A stretch of 64,000 nucleotides of DNA from Clostridium peptidivorans. GTDB lineage: Bacteria > Bacillota > Clostridia > Clostridiales > Clostridiaceae. The translations under genes were made by a program, and so were the position numbers. Numbering within the stretch: position 1 is the stretch's first letter; every line of letters starts with the position of its first letter. The DNA is taken from contig NZ_OAOD01000003.1 of NCBI RefSeq assembly GCF_900205925.1, positions 124,001 to 188,000 of the forward strand, read 5' to 3'. Under the pieces are notes generated by a model that was not told where the DNA came from, made no database searches, and saw nothing but the letters and a program-made list of their open reading frames with translations. Shown here in pieces: positions 1 to 8,416 of this stretch.

Positions 1-1
1 A

Positions 2-214
2 GCTTCATCTAAAGATCATGATAAAGTGAACTTAAATACTGCAACTAAAGAAGAGCTAAAAACTATCCCAGGAGTAGGTGACGTAACTGCACAAAGAATA
101 ATAGATTATAGAGAGGAAAAAGGAAGTTTTAGTTCCATTGAAGAGTTAAAAAATGTAGAACGAATCGGCGATAAAAGCTTTGAAAAAATAAAAGAATACG
201 TAGATGTAATGTAA
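2..214 (+). CDS. ComEA-like helix-hairpin-helix DNA-binding protein, C-terminal part
   Basis: The frame is open from the left edge, so this is the C-terminal 70 residues of a longer protein. It holds two helix-hairpin-helix units: one around [12 protein letters not shown] and a second around [12 protein letters not shown], after an opening [11 protein letters not shown]. This is the ComEA C-terminal fold, which binds double-stranded DNA without sequence preference during DNA uptake or as part of secreted DNA-binding proteins. The N-terminal membrane anchor and SLBB domain expected of ComEA would lie upstream of the window. A ComEC-like gene occurs at 13.3 kb but is not in the same operon. Family assignment is firm; the exact role is inferred. 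Confidence 0.8.
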   Translation, partial: ASSKDHDKVNLNTATKEELKTIPGVGDVTAQRIIDYREEKGSFSSIEELKNVERIGDKSFEKIKEYVDVM

Positions 215-292
215 TTGTCTAAAACAAAGCATTGATATATAATTAAACTAAATTGCACTGAATCAAATTTTGAAGAAAGAAGGTGTCTTGGC

Positions 293-1324
293 GTGGACAT
301 AAAAAGACTTACTGAGATGTCATCTCATTCTGGATGAGCGGCTAAGATAGGACCAGAAACTCTTTCCAGTATCTTAGGCAGGTTGCCTAAGATGGAAGAT
401 GAAAATTTATTAGTAGGAATTGAGACTTCAGATGATGCTGCTGTTTATAAAATAAATGAAGATACTGCGTTAATACAAACTTTAGACTTTTTTACTCCAG
501 TTGTAGATGATCCTTATATATATGGTCAAATTGCAGCGTGTAATTCTTTAAGTGATGTATATGCTATGGGAGGTAAGCCAACAGTAGCTTTAAATATAGT
601 AGGATTTCCAAGTTGTCTTCCTATAGAAATGTTAGGTGAAATATTACGAGGGGGAGCAGAAAAGGTAATAGAGGCAGGGGCAGTTGTAGTAGGTGGACAC
701 TCTATAGAAGATAACGAGCCTAAGTATGGGTTGTCTGTTACAGGACTTGTACATCCAAATAAAATACTTAAAAACTATGGAGCAAAAGAGGGAGATGTAT
801 TAATTCTTACAAAGCCTTTAGGTACAGGAATAATGAATACTGCTATAAAGGCAAGTATGGCGAGTAAACGTGGATATGATGAAGCAGTGAAAATAATGAC
901 AACTTTAAATAAATATGCAGCAGATGTAATGTTAAAATATGAGATAAATGCTTGTACGGATGTAACTGGATTTGGACTTATGGGTCATAGTTATGAAATG
1001 GCTTCTTCGTCAGATGTGTCTTTTCAAATATATAAGGATTTAATTCCTTATATTGAAGAGGCAAAGGAACATGCTAATATGGGAATGGTTCCAGCAGGAA
1101 CTTATAAAAATAAAAGCTATTTAAAGGATAAGTATGTGCTGAGTGGAGTTTCAGAGTGGATGGAGGATATTTTATTTGATCCTCAAACTTCAGGAGGGCT
1201 TTTAATATCTTTAAATAGTAAATATGGAAAAAGTATTATGGAGGAATTATCTAATTTAGAATTAGAAAGTTCTATCATAGGAAAAGTAGTTGCAAAGCAA
1301 GAAAAAACAATAATAGTTGAATAG
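293..1324 (+). CDS. selD: Selenide, water dikinase SelD, selenocysteine-containing (UGA at codon 15)
   Basis: SelD makes selenophosphate from selenide and ATP, the selenium donor for Sec-tRNA synthesis. The reading frame starts at GTG 293 with an AGAAGG ribosome site about nine bases upstream. It reads MDIKRLTEMSSHSG, then UGA (335-337), then AAKIGPETLSS, and continues without another stop to 1324 (343 residues). The UGA sits where the catalytic Cys/Sec of SelD lies, in the family motif [C/U]xxKI, and a hairpin follows it at once. A start at TTG 383 would lose the catalytic residue and the first 30 residues. Downstream motifs include TSDDAAVY, GGHSIEDNEPKYG and FDPQTSGGLL. It is first in the selD-selA-selB-selC locus. 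Decoding as Sec is inferred from position and context. Confidence 0.93.
335..379 (+). promoter_or_regulatory. Bacterial SECIS-like hairpin directly after the selD UGA codon
   Basis: Immediately after the UGA, CTAAGAT (342-348) can pair with ATCTTAG (371-377), and GGA (350-352) with TCC (365-367), closing a loop of about 12 bases. Bacterial SECIS elements are short stem-loops beginning a few bases 3' of the UGA, bound by the C-terminal domain of SelB. SelB itself is encoded at 2769. Pairing is seen in the sequence; function is inferred. Confidence 0.75.
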
Positions 1325-1348
1325 TTATATAGGCGAATAGGTGAATTG

Positions 1349-2734
1349 ATGGATAAGAATGGTTTGCTAAGAAATCTTCCTAAAATAGATGAACTTCTTA
1401 AAGAGGATAAATTAAATTACGCTTTAAATACGAGCTCTAGAATTATAATTTTAGAAGCTGCAAGAAAAGTTATAGATTGTTATAGAGGAAAATTATTAAA
1501 AGAAGAAATTAAAGACTATAGTAAAGAAGAAGTTATAGAAGAAATCTTAAAAGAAATAAATAAGAAATCTCTAAGTAATTTGAGGAAAGTTATAAATGCC
1601 ACAGGAGTAATTATTCATACAAACCTTGGAAGATCCATTTTGTGCAAAGAGGCTGTAAAAAATGTAATGAATGTATGTGAAAGTTACTCTAACTTAGAAT
1701 ATAATCTTGAAAAAGGCTCAAGGGGAACAAGGTATGAACATATAGAACAATTAATTACTAAACTGACTGGAGCAGAAGCAGCTTTAGTTGTAAACAACAA
1801 TGCTGCAGCTGTAATGCTTACATTAAATACATTATGTAATGATAAGGAAGCTATAGTTTCTAGAGGAGAGTTAGTTGAAATAGGTGGATCTTTCAGAGTG
1901 CCAGATGTTATGAGATTTAGTGGAGCAAAGCTTGTAGATGTGGGAACCACTAATAGAACACATTTATATGATTATGAAAATTATATAAATGAAAACACAG
2001 GAGTGCTTTTAAAGGTACATACTTCTAATTTTAAAATATTAGGATTTACAGAAAGTGTGTCCTTAGAAGAAATGGCGGCACTAGGTGACAAATATAACAT
2101 CCCTGTAATGGAAGACATAGGAAGTGGAACTTTAATAGACTTTTCAAAGTATGGATTAAGCTATGAGCCCACAGTACAAGCAAGTGTAAAGAATGGTATA
2201 GATGTAGTAACTTTCAGTGGTGATAAGATGCTTGGAGGGCCTCAAGTAGGGATAATAGTGGGAAAACAGAAATACATAGATGAAATGAAAAAAAATCAGT
2301 TAACAAGAGCTTTAAGAATAGATAAAATTACGCTTGCAGCTCTTGAAGGAACTTTAAAAATGTATCTAGATGAAAGTTTAGCAGTAGAGAAGATACCTAC
2401 TTTATATATGATATTAAGTGATGAAAAAATACATGAAAAAAGAGCTTATGAATTATCGGAAAGACTAAAAAAGGAACTAAATGATAATTGGAGGATAAGG
2501 GTGGATAAGGATTATTCCATGGTTGGAGGCGGATCCATGCCAGAGGAAAAGATAAATACTTACGTTGTTAAAATTAAGAACTCTGTTTATAAGCCAGTGC
2601 AATTAGAAGAAATACTAAGAAAAAATGAAACACCTATAATTATCCGCATAAGTAAGGACGAAATTATAATGGATTTAAGAACTATTTATGACAAAGATTT
2701 TGAAATAATAGTAGAAGCTTTAAAAGATAAATAA
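1349..2734 (+). CDS. selA: L-seryl-tRNA(Sec) selenium transferase SelA
   Basis: SelA is a PLP enzyme that converts Ser-tRNA(Sec) to Sec-tRNA(Sec) using selenophosphate from SelD. The 461-residue protein has the expected length. It shows the family N-terminal segment, the [15 protein letters not shown] motif near residue 80, and [13 protein letters not shown] with the predicted PLP lysine near residue 293. A TTG lies directly before the chosen ATG 1349 and is a possible alternative; AGGTGA at 1337-1342 fits ATG 1349. It follows selD by 24 bases and precedes selB by 34 bases, so the three genes are probably one transcript. Confidence 0.95.
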   Translation: MDKNGLLRNLPKIDELLKEDKLNYALNTSSRIIILEAARKVIDCYRGKLLKEEIKDYSKEEVIEEILKEINKKSLSNLRKVINATGVIIHTNLGRSILCKEAVKNVMNVCESYSNLEYNLEKGSRGTRYEHIEQLITKLTGAEAALVVNNNAAAVMLTLNTLCNDKEAIVSRGELVEIGGSFRVPDVMRFSGAKLVDVGTTNRTHLYDYENYINENTGVLLKVHTSNFKILGFTESVSLEEMAALGDKYNIPVMEDIGSGTLIDFSKYGLSYEPTVQASVKNGIDVVTFSGDKMLGGPQVGIIVGKQKYIDEMKKNQLTRALRIDKITLAALEGTLKMYLDESLAVEKIPTLYMILSDEKIHEKRAYELSERLKKELNDNWRIRVDKDYSMVGGGSMPEEKINTYVVKIKNSVYKPVQLEEILRKNETPIIIRISKDEIIMDLRTIYDKDFEIIVEALKDK

Positions 2735-2768
2735 CCTCAAGAAATAGAAAGGAGAGAGGAGGGTATGG

Positions 2769-4676
2769 ATGAAACATATTATAATTGGAACGGCAGGACA
2801 TATAGATCATGGAAAAACTACTCTTATTAAAGCATTAACAGGTAGAAATACGGATAGATTAAAGGAAGAAAAGCAAAGAGGTATATCCATAGACTTGGGA
2901 TTTGCCTTTTTTGATCTGCCATCTGGTAATAGAGCAGGTATAGTTGATGTTCCAGGACATGAAAAGTTTATAAAGAATATGCTTGCAGGAGTTCAAGGAA
3001 TAGATGTAGTTTTAATGGTTATTGCAGCAGATGAAGGGGTAATGCCACAAACCGTTGAACATCTTCAAATACTAAGACTTTTGGGAATAAAAAATGGATT
3101 AATAGTCGTCACTAAATGTAGCAAAGTAGATAGAGAATGGCTAGAAGAAATTAAATTAGATATTAGAGAAAAGTTTAAGGATACATTTTTAGAAGATGTG
3201 GATATACATGAAGTAGATTCAATTACAGGGCTAGGGTTAAAAGGACTTGTGGCATATTTAGATAAAGCCTCAGGTGAGGTAACTGAAAAAAGTAAAGGCG
3301 GTAATTTTAGAATGCCTGTTGATAGAGTGTTTTCTATAAGTGGTATAGGAACAGTAGTAACAGGAACTATTTTAAATGGAAGTATAAATGAAGGGGATTC
3401 TATTGGAATATATACTAAAGGAATAACAAGCAAAGCTCGCAGTATACAGGTACATGATCAAAGTGTCAAAAGAGCGGAAAGTGGAGAAAGATGTGCACTA
3501 AATCTTTCTGGAATTAAAACTTTAGAAGTTAAAAGAGGAGATATAATAGCTTCGGTAGACTCACTGACTCCTTCATTTATAATAGACTGTAAACTCAACT
3601 ATCTTAAAAGTAATGAAAAGGTACTAAAAAATAATCAAAGAATAAAAGTTTATCATGGCACGTCTGAAATAATAGGAAGAGTAAGTATTTTAGATAAGGA
3701 AGAAGTTATTCCAGGAGAAGAAGCATATATACAAATCAGGCTCGAGGAAGAAATTGCATGTAAAAGAGAAGATAAATTTGTAATAAGAAACTATTCTCCC
3801 ATGGTGACTTTAGGTGGAGGAACTATAATTGAACCTTTAGGTAAAAAAACAAAAAGATATAATGAAAGTTATATAAATGAACTAATTGTAAAAGAAAAGG
3901 GAGAAAATGAAGAGATATTAGAAAAACTCATAGAAGGTTTAAGTAACACATTTCCAAAGAAAGAAGATTTGCTAAAATATTTTGCTATAAGTGAAGAAGA
4001 ATTTAATAGTCAAATAAAAGTCCTATTAGAAAATAAAAAAGTATTTAATATATCATTAGATAATCAAGAAGTATATATTCACAATAATTTTTTACAAGAT
4101 AAGTTAAATAAAATGTTTCAGGAATTAGAATCATTTCATGATATAAACCCTTTAAGGATGGGTATAGATAAGGAAGAGTTGAAAAGTAAAATATTTAAGC
4201 AGGGAGTAAAACCTAAAATATATGATTATATACTTTCTTATGGTATAGAAAAAGATTTAATTAGAAAAAATGATAATTATATATCTTTAAAAGAATTTAG
4301 TATAAAGTATACTGAAGTACAAAATACAATTAGAGATAATATTATAATAGAATATAAAAAAGAGTTATTTAATCCTCCAAAGTATAATGATCTGCTAAAG
4401 TTTGAAAAAAGTACACAAGACTTTGAGAAAATATATAATTTACTAATCGAATCAGGAGATCTTGTAAAACTTCCAGAGGAGGTTATTTTAAGTATTGAAG
4501 CAGTAGATCAAGCTAAAGATAAACTTATAAGTTATATTAAGGAAAATGGAAACATTAATGTAGGAAGTCTCAGAGATGAATTAAAAACCAATAGAAAAGT
4601 AGCAGTTGCTCTTTTAGAGTATTTTGATGAAATTAAATTAACTAAGAGGGTAGAAAATACAAGAATACTATATTAA
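2769..4676 (+). CDS. selB: Selenocysteine-specific elongation factor SelB
   Basis: SelB is the EF-Tu-like GTPase that brings Sec-tRNA to UGA codons marked by a SECIS hairpin. The 635-residue protein shows the G1 loop GHIDHGKTT near residue 10, DVPGHEKF (G3) near residue 60 and a TKCSKVD G4 motif. Beta-barrel domains 2 and 3 follow, then about 250 residues of lysine-rich C-terminal sequence matching the four winged-helix domains that read SECIS RNA. The start has a strong GGAGGG site; a nearby ATG at 2765 is out of frame. Its own targets in this window are limited to selD, so other selenoproteins must lie elsewhere. Confidence 0.95.
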   Translation: MKHIIIGTAGHIDHGKTTLIKALTGRNTDRLKEEKQRGISIDLGFAFFDLPSGNRAGIVDVPGHEKFIKNMLAGVQGIDVVLMVIAADEGVMPQTVEHLQILRLLGIKNGLIVVTKCSKVDREWLEEIKLDIREKFKDTFLEDVDIHEVDSITGLGLKGLVAYLDKASGEVTEKSKGGNFRMPVDRVFSISGIGTVVTGTILNGSINEGDSIGIYTKGITSKARSIQVHDQSVKRAESGERCALNLSGIKTLEVKRGDIIASVDSLTPSFIIDCKLNYLKSNEKVLKNNQRIKVYHGTSEIIGRVSILDKEEVIPGEEAYIQIRLEEEIACKREDKFVIRNYSPMVTLGGGTIIEPLGKKTKRYNESYINELIVKEKGENEEILEKLIEGLSNTFPKKEDLLKYFAISEEEFNSQIKVLLENKKVFNISLDNQEVYIHNNFLQDKLNKMFQELESFHDINPLRMGIDKEELKSKIFKQGVKPKIYDYILSYGIEKDLIRKNDNYISLKEFSIKYTEVQNTIRDNIIIEYKKELFNPPKYNDLLKFEKSTQDFEKIYNLLIESGDLVKLPEEVILSIEAVDQAKDKLISYIKENGNINVGSLRDELKTNRKVAVALLEYFDEIKLTKRVENTRILY

Positions 4677-4747
4677 GTTTAGGATGGTCAATTTGTTTAA
4701 GTTTATGTTGACTTATTATATTATTTAATTTAAAATATATCTATCTT

Positions 4748-4844
4748 GGGGGTAGATAAGTGCTGGTGTGCTTGCTGGTCTTCAACACCATGTTGCCGTG
4801 CTAATACCACGACGGGTGGGTTCGATTCCCACATACTCCCACCA
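4748..4844 (+). tRNA. selC: tRNA-Sec (anticodon TCA)
   Basis: A 97-base tRNA including encoded CCA lies 71 bases after selB. The acceptor strands GGGGGTA (4748-4754) and TACTCCC (4834-4840) pair. The anticodon stem TGGT/ACCA encloses the loop with TCA at 4782-4784. A long variable arm follows, and the T arm is GTGGG-TTCGATT-CCCAC (4816-4832). The large size, long variable arm and UCA anticodon identify tRNA-Sec. It completes the selenocysteine locus. Confidence 0.95.
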
Positions 4845-4860
4845 AATAAATTGTATTAAG

Positions 4861-4899
4861 GCGTTTAACTAATTTAAATAATTGGTTAAGCGCTTTTTT
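4861..4899 (+). terminator. Rho-independent terminator of the sel locus
   Basis: GCGTTTAACTAAT (4861-4873) pairs with ATTGGTTAAGCGC (4881-4893), with two G-U pairs and a 7-base loop, followed by six T residues. It lies 16 bases past the tRNA-Sec CCA end. Confidence 0.9.
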
Positions 4900-5040
4900 G
4901 TTTAAAAAAACCAAAATTTAATTAAGCTTTTATCAAAAATATATAAATAATTATGATTATGAATATTTTCTTAATTTTATATTGGCATACTTTTGTTTTT
5001 CGTTGATATTATATTAAATATATTGAATTACTAATATATG

Positions 5041-5092
5041 CCTCTGTATTTAGAGGGAGATTTTTTATTTTGCCAGTGATCCGGAGACTGGC
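5041..5092 (+). other. Two adjacent hairpins in a gene-free stretch, possible structured leader
   Basis: The stretch 4900-5268 has no credible gene. Within it CCTCT (5041-5045) pairs with AGAGG (5052-5056), followed by GAGA and a T-rich run. Then GCCAGT (5072-5077) pairs with ACTGGC (5087-5092) around a GC-rich loop containing CCGGAG. The second hairpin is much richer in GC than its surroundings. The GGAGAC next to a GCC-type stem faintly resembles part of the B12-box fold, but no complete known riboswitch can be traced. Confidence 0.35.
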
Positions 5093-5268
5093 AGATGCAG
5101 AACATATTATTTTTTTAGAACAATTACAATTTTATTAAATGCGATATGAAAAACAATGTATTAAAGAAAATATAGTATACAATATGGTTGTATTTTATAA
5201 AAATTAATAATAAAAAATGAGATTGTGGTTATAATAATTATTGTACGATAACCTCTTCATTTTAATTT

Positions 5269-5290
5269 CCCGCGTAATGCGGGATTTTTT
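5269..5290 (+). terminator. Rho-independent terminator or attenuator before a small gene
   Basis: CCCGC (5269-5273) and GCGGG (5279-5283) form a compact stem followed by a T-rich tail to 5290. It lies 32 bases upstream of the small gene at 5323, so it either ends an upstream transcript or attenuates that gene. Confidence 0.7.
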
Positions 5291-5322
5291 GTATCAATAT
5301 ATAAAAAGTAGGAGGGAAAATT

Positions 5323-5445
5323 ATGCATAAAGAAAGTAAAAAAAGAAATGGAAGAGAAAATAAAGATTACAACAAAAGTGGAGGAAGACCTGAAATAATA
5401 TCTGACGACGAAATTAAGAAAAATCCTATAAAAGGAGCAAAATAA
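5323..5445 (+). CDS. Small basic hypothetical protein, 40 residues
   Basis: ATG 5323 is preceded by a strong GGAGGG ribosome site (5311-5316), and the frame runs 40 codons to TAA. The product starts MHKESKKRNGRENKDYNKSG and is lysine-, asparagine- and glycine-rich, with no membrane segment, no cysteine and no tryptophan. It looks like an unstructured or nucleic-acid-associated small protein, and I recognise no family. The good ribosome site and terminator-like hairpin just upstream favour a real gene. An overlapping minus-strand frame (5257-5490) is less convincing because it reads through the hairpin. Confidence 0.5.
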   Translation: MHKESKKRNGRENKDYNKSGGRPEIISDDEIKKNPIKGAK

Positions 5446-5608
5446 GTAACTACAAGACAATAGCCGGTGCAGGTATAATTTTATAGCCACATTGGCTACT
5501 GAAAACTGATTATTAAATAAAAAGGAAATTAGTTTTTAATGTAGAATATATATTAATTTGGGATATAAAAAGTAGTACAAACTTTTCGTTAAGAAGGGAG
5601 CAATATAC

Positions 5609-5920
5609 ATGGAAAAAGAAATTGTATTTAATTATGGAGATTCAGAGCAGTTTATGGATTACAATCCAGGGGACAAGTTTGAGTTTAAGTTTCCAAATGG
5701 AGCTATATTCTTTGCGGCAAGCAACGAGGGAATGATTTTTTGTAATAAAATAAACATATTTAAAGAAGAAATAGGAACACAAATACATACAAAAATAGGT
5801 TTATACAATGATGAAAATTTATTAGGTTTCTTCTTTGTGGATGCAGAGAAAAAAATAAATATAATATTATCATCAGATGATACTGTATTTAGAGGAGTAT
5901 TTATATATAACGCGTATTAA
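5609..5920 (+). CDS. Hypothetical protein, 103 residues
   Basis: The frame starts at ATG 5609 with a GAAGGGAG ribosome site (5593-5600) and ends 4 bases before a terminator hairpin, so it appears to be a single-gene transcript. The product is soluble, acidic and beta-rich by its alternation of hydrophobic residues, with repeated Phe/Asn/Asp and motifs such as YNPGDKFEFKFPNGA. There is no signal peptide or membrane segment. I do not recognise the family. Confidence 0.65.
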   Translation: MEKEIVFNYGDSEQFMDYNPGDKFEFKFPNGAIFFAASNEGMIFCNKINIFKEEIGTQIHTKIGLYNDENLLGFFFVDAEKKINIILSSDDTVFRGVFIYNAY

Positions 5921-5923
5921 AAT

Positions 5924-5949
5924 AAGCTGTCTTAATAAAGACAGCTTTT
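5924..5949 (+). terminator. Terminator hairpin after the 103-residue gene
   Basis: AAGCTGTCTT (5924-5933) pairs perfectly with AAGACAGCTT (5938-5947) around AATA. The T tail is short, so efficiency may be modest. Confidence 0.7.
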
Positions 5950-6070
5950 ACACAATTTGAATAAATGCAATTTGTTAATTCATTAACATTATTTTCAATA
6001 AATGGTAGAAATAAAACACTTTATCTGGTAAAATATATAAATAAAATATTTCAATAAATTAACATGTACT

Positions 6071-6101
6071 AATTCTAAGAAAGCAGAGATTTCTTAGAAT
6101 T
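6071..6101 (+). promoter_or_regulatory. Perfect 12-bp hairpin in the glg operon leader
   Basis: AATTCTAAGAAA (6071-6082) and TTTCTTAGAATT (6090-6101) form a perfect 12-bp stem with a 7-base loop, 51 bases before the glgC start. No T run follows, so it is not a classical terminator. It could be an operator or an RNA leader structure. Confidence 0.5.
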
Positions 6102-6152
6102 ATGTAATTATGTAAGAAAGTATGTTAAATTAAAACATCAGGGGGGATAAAG

Positions 6153-7271
6153 GTGCGTAAAAAGGAAATTGTGGCAATGATATTAGCAGGTGGGCAAGGT
6201 ACTAGATTAGGGAATTTAACAAAAGAAAATGCAAAACCAGCTGTTCCTTTTGGAGGTAAGTATAGAATAATAGACTTTACTCTAAGTAATTGTTCAAATT
6301 CAGGTATTTATACAGTTGGAATACCTACACAATATCAACCACTTATTTTAAATTCTCATATAGGCATAGGAAGTCCATGGGATCTAGATAGAGCAAATGG
6401 GGGAGTTGTGTTATTACCACCTTATCAAACTAAAACAGGTGGGGATTGGTATAAAGGCACTGCAAATGCAATCTATCAAAATATAGGTTTTATAGATCAA
6501 TATGATCCGGAATATGTTCTTATCTTATCAGGAGATCATATATACAAGATGGATTATTCTAAAATGCTTAATTTTCATAAGGAAAAGGAAGCAGATGCAA
6601 CCATTGCAGTTATAGAAGTTTCCTATGAGGAAGCAAGTAGATTTGGAATTATGAATACAGATGAAAATGATAAGATATATGAATTTGAAGAAAAACCTAA
6701 AGAGCCTAAAAGCAACTTAGCATCCATGGGAATATATATATTCAATTGGAGTAAATTGAAAGAGTTTTTACAAGAAGATGAAAAGGACAAAGTATCTTCA
6801 AATGACTTTGGGAAAAATATAATTCCTAAAATGCTTGGCAAAAATGAAAAACTTTGTGCATATAGATTTCAGGGATATTGGAAAGATGTAGGAACTATTG
6901 AAAGCTACTGGCAGGCTAATATGGATTTAATAAAAGATGATGTGGATTTCAACATATATGATAATTCATGGAAGATATATTCAGTAAATCCAGTAAGACC
7001 ACCTCAGTATATTTCTTCAGAGGCATCTATAAAAAATTCACTTATAACAGAAGGATGCTATATATATGGGGAAGTTGTGAATTCAGTAATATTTCCAGGT
7101 GTATATATAGAAAAAGGAAGTAAAATAGAAAATTCTGTAGTAATGTCTAATGTTCATATAGGAAAAAACTCTACAGTAAAAAAAGCAGTAATAGGAGATA
7201 ATGTGAAGATTTCAGATGACTCAAATATTGGTGATGGACAAGAAATTGCTGTAGTAAGTTTTGAGGAATAA
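6153..7271 (+). CDS. glgC: Glucose-1-phosphate adenylyltransferase GlgC
   Basis: GlgC makes ADP-glucose from ATP and glucose-1-phosphate, the committed step of glycogen synthesis. The protein (372 residues, GTG start behind a GGGGGGAT ribosome site) opens with the nucleotide-binding motif [12 protein letters not shown]. It has [15 protein letters not shown] near residue 30, a [10 protein letters not shown] active-site motif near 130 and EEKPKEPKS near 180. The C-terminal quarter is a left-handed beta-helix of hexapeptide repeats typical of the family. It is the first gene of glgC-glgD-glgA. Confidence 0.96.
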   Translation: MRKKEIVAMILAGGQGTRLGNLTKENAKPAVPFGGKYRIIDFTLSNCSNSGIYTVGIPTQYQPLILNSHIGIGSPWDLDRANGGVVLLPPYQTKTGGDWYKGTANAIYQNIGFIDQYDPEYVLILSGDHIYKMDYSKMLNFHKEKEADATIAVIEVSYEEASRFGIMNTDENDKIYEFEEKPKEPKSNLASMGIYIFNWSKLKEFLQEDEKDKVSSNDFGKNIIPKMLGKNEKLCAYRFQGYWKDVGTIESYWQANMDLIKDDVDFNIYDNSWKIYSVNPVRPPQYISSEASIKNSLITEGCYIYGEVVNSVIFPGVYIEKGSKIENSVVMSNVHIGKNSTVKKAVIGDNVKISDDSNIGDGQEIAVVSFEE

Positions 7272-7293
7272 CTATCCTAAAGGAGTGAAAGAT

Positions 7294-8403
7294 ATGCTTA
7301 AAGATTATATGGGAATTTTAAGTTTAGATGAAAATGAGGACAATATAAGGCCTCTTACTTTTGGAAGACCATTAGCTTCCATACCGATAGGGGGAAGATA
7401 CAGGATTATAGATTTCATATTATCAAATATGGTGAATTCAGGGATAGATAATATAGGTATATTTACTAAAACTAAGTCCCGTTCTCTTTTAGATCATTTA
7501 GGATCTGGAAAACCTTGGGACTTGGATAGAAAAATAAATGGACTGTTTATTTTTAATTTTGGACCCATTGCATCTTATGATGGAGATGTGGACTCCTTAA
7601 AAAACAATATGGAGTATTTTACAAGAAGTAAACAAAAATATGTAATACTAGCATCTTCTAATATGATATGTAATATTGATTTTAGAAAAGCAGCACAATA
7701 CCATGAAGAGTCAGGTAAAGATGTAACATTCGTATATAAAAAAGTACAAGATGGAAAAAGGAACTTTATAGGCACAGATGTTATAAATTTGGAAAAAGAT
7801 AATAGTGTTGTAAGTATAGGAAAGAATATAGGCAAAGAAGATAATCTTAATATATTTATGGGCATAATGATTATGAAAAAGGAATTTGTAGTTGAGATAA
7901 TTCAAACTTGTCTTCAAACAGGCTGCGCAAAAAATATTAAGGATTATATAAAAAATAATTTAAAAAATATTACTACTGATGCTTATGAATTTAAAGGTTA
8001 CTTGCAATGTATAAACTCAGTAAATGCATATTTTAAAGCTAGCATGGATATGCTAGATGAAAAAATAAGCAGAGAACTTTTTTATGAAAATGGACTTATA
8101 TATACAAAGGTAAAGGATGAAGCACCAACAAAATATGGTGAAAATGCAGAGGTGTCTAATTCATTAATAGCCAATGGATGTATAATAAATGGAAAAGTAA
8201 ACAATAGTGTAATTAGTAGAAGAGTAAAAATTCACAAAGGAGCACAAATTCAAAATTGCATAATAATGCAAGGGGCAGAAATTCATGAAAATGTAAAACT
8301 TAAAAATGTAATAATAGATAAGAATAATATAATTGAAAAGAAGAAAGAATTAAGAGGAGATAAGGAATTTCCAATAGTTATAGAAAAAAGATCTTTATAC
8401 TAG
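7294..8403 (+). CDS. glgD: GlgD, ADP-glucose pyrophosphorylase-like regulatory subunit
   Basis: GlgD is a GlgC paralogue of Firmicutes that pairs with GlgC and tunes its activity. The 369-residue product shows RPLASIPIGGRYRIIDFILS but lacks the intact GGxGTRL nucleotide loop at the N terminus, as expected for GlgD. I place the start at ATG 7294 with AAAGGAG at 7279-7285. Starting at 7261 would overlap glgC and add 11 unlikely residues. The C terminus again has hexapeptide-repeat beta-helix sequence. It sits 22 bases after glgC and 13 before glgA. Confidence 0.92.
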   Translation: MLKDYMGILSLDENEDNIRPLTFGRPLASIPIGGRYRIIDFILSNMVNSGIDNIGIFTKTKSRSLLDHLGSGKPWDLDRKINGLFIFNFGPIASYDGDVDSLKNNMEYFTRSKQKYVILASSNMICNIDFRKAAQYHEESGKDVTFVYKKVQDGKRNFIGTDVINLEKDNSVVSIGKNIGKEDNLNIFMGIMIMKKEFVVEIIQTCLQTGCAKNIKDYIKNNLKNITTDAYEFKGYLQCINSVNAYFKASMDMLDEKISRELFYENGLIYTKVKDEAPTKYGENAEVSNSLIANGCIINGKVNNSVISRRVKIHKGAQIQNCIIMQGAEIHENVKLKNVIIDKNNIIEKKKELRGDKEFPIVIEKRSLY

Positions 8404-8416
8404 GGAGTGTAGCAGT

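Noticed and set aside
335..337. Nonsense mutation making selD a pseudogene
   Set aside because: The UGA lies exactly at the catalytic Sec position, is followed by a SECIS-like hairpin, and the genes for Sec decoding are adjacent.
3065..3433. Minus-strand frame inside selB
   Set aside because: No ribosome site and no family resemblance; it is the reverse of a strongly supported gene.
5041..5100. Cobalamin riboswitch
   Set aside because: Only a short B12-box-like fragment can be seen; the remaining conserved core is missing and no B12-related gene follows.
5257..5490. Minus-strand 77-codon frame
   Set aside because: It reads through a terminator hairpin and overlaps a plus-strand small gene that has a much better ribosome site.
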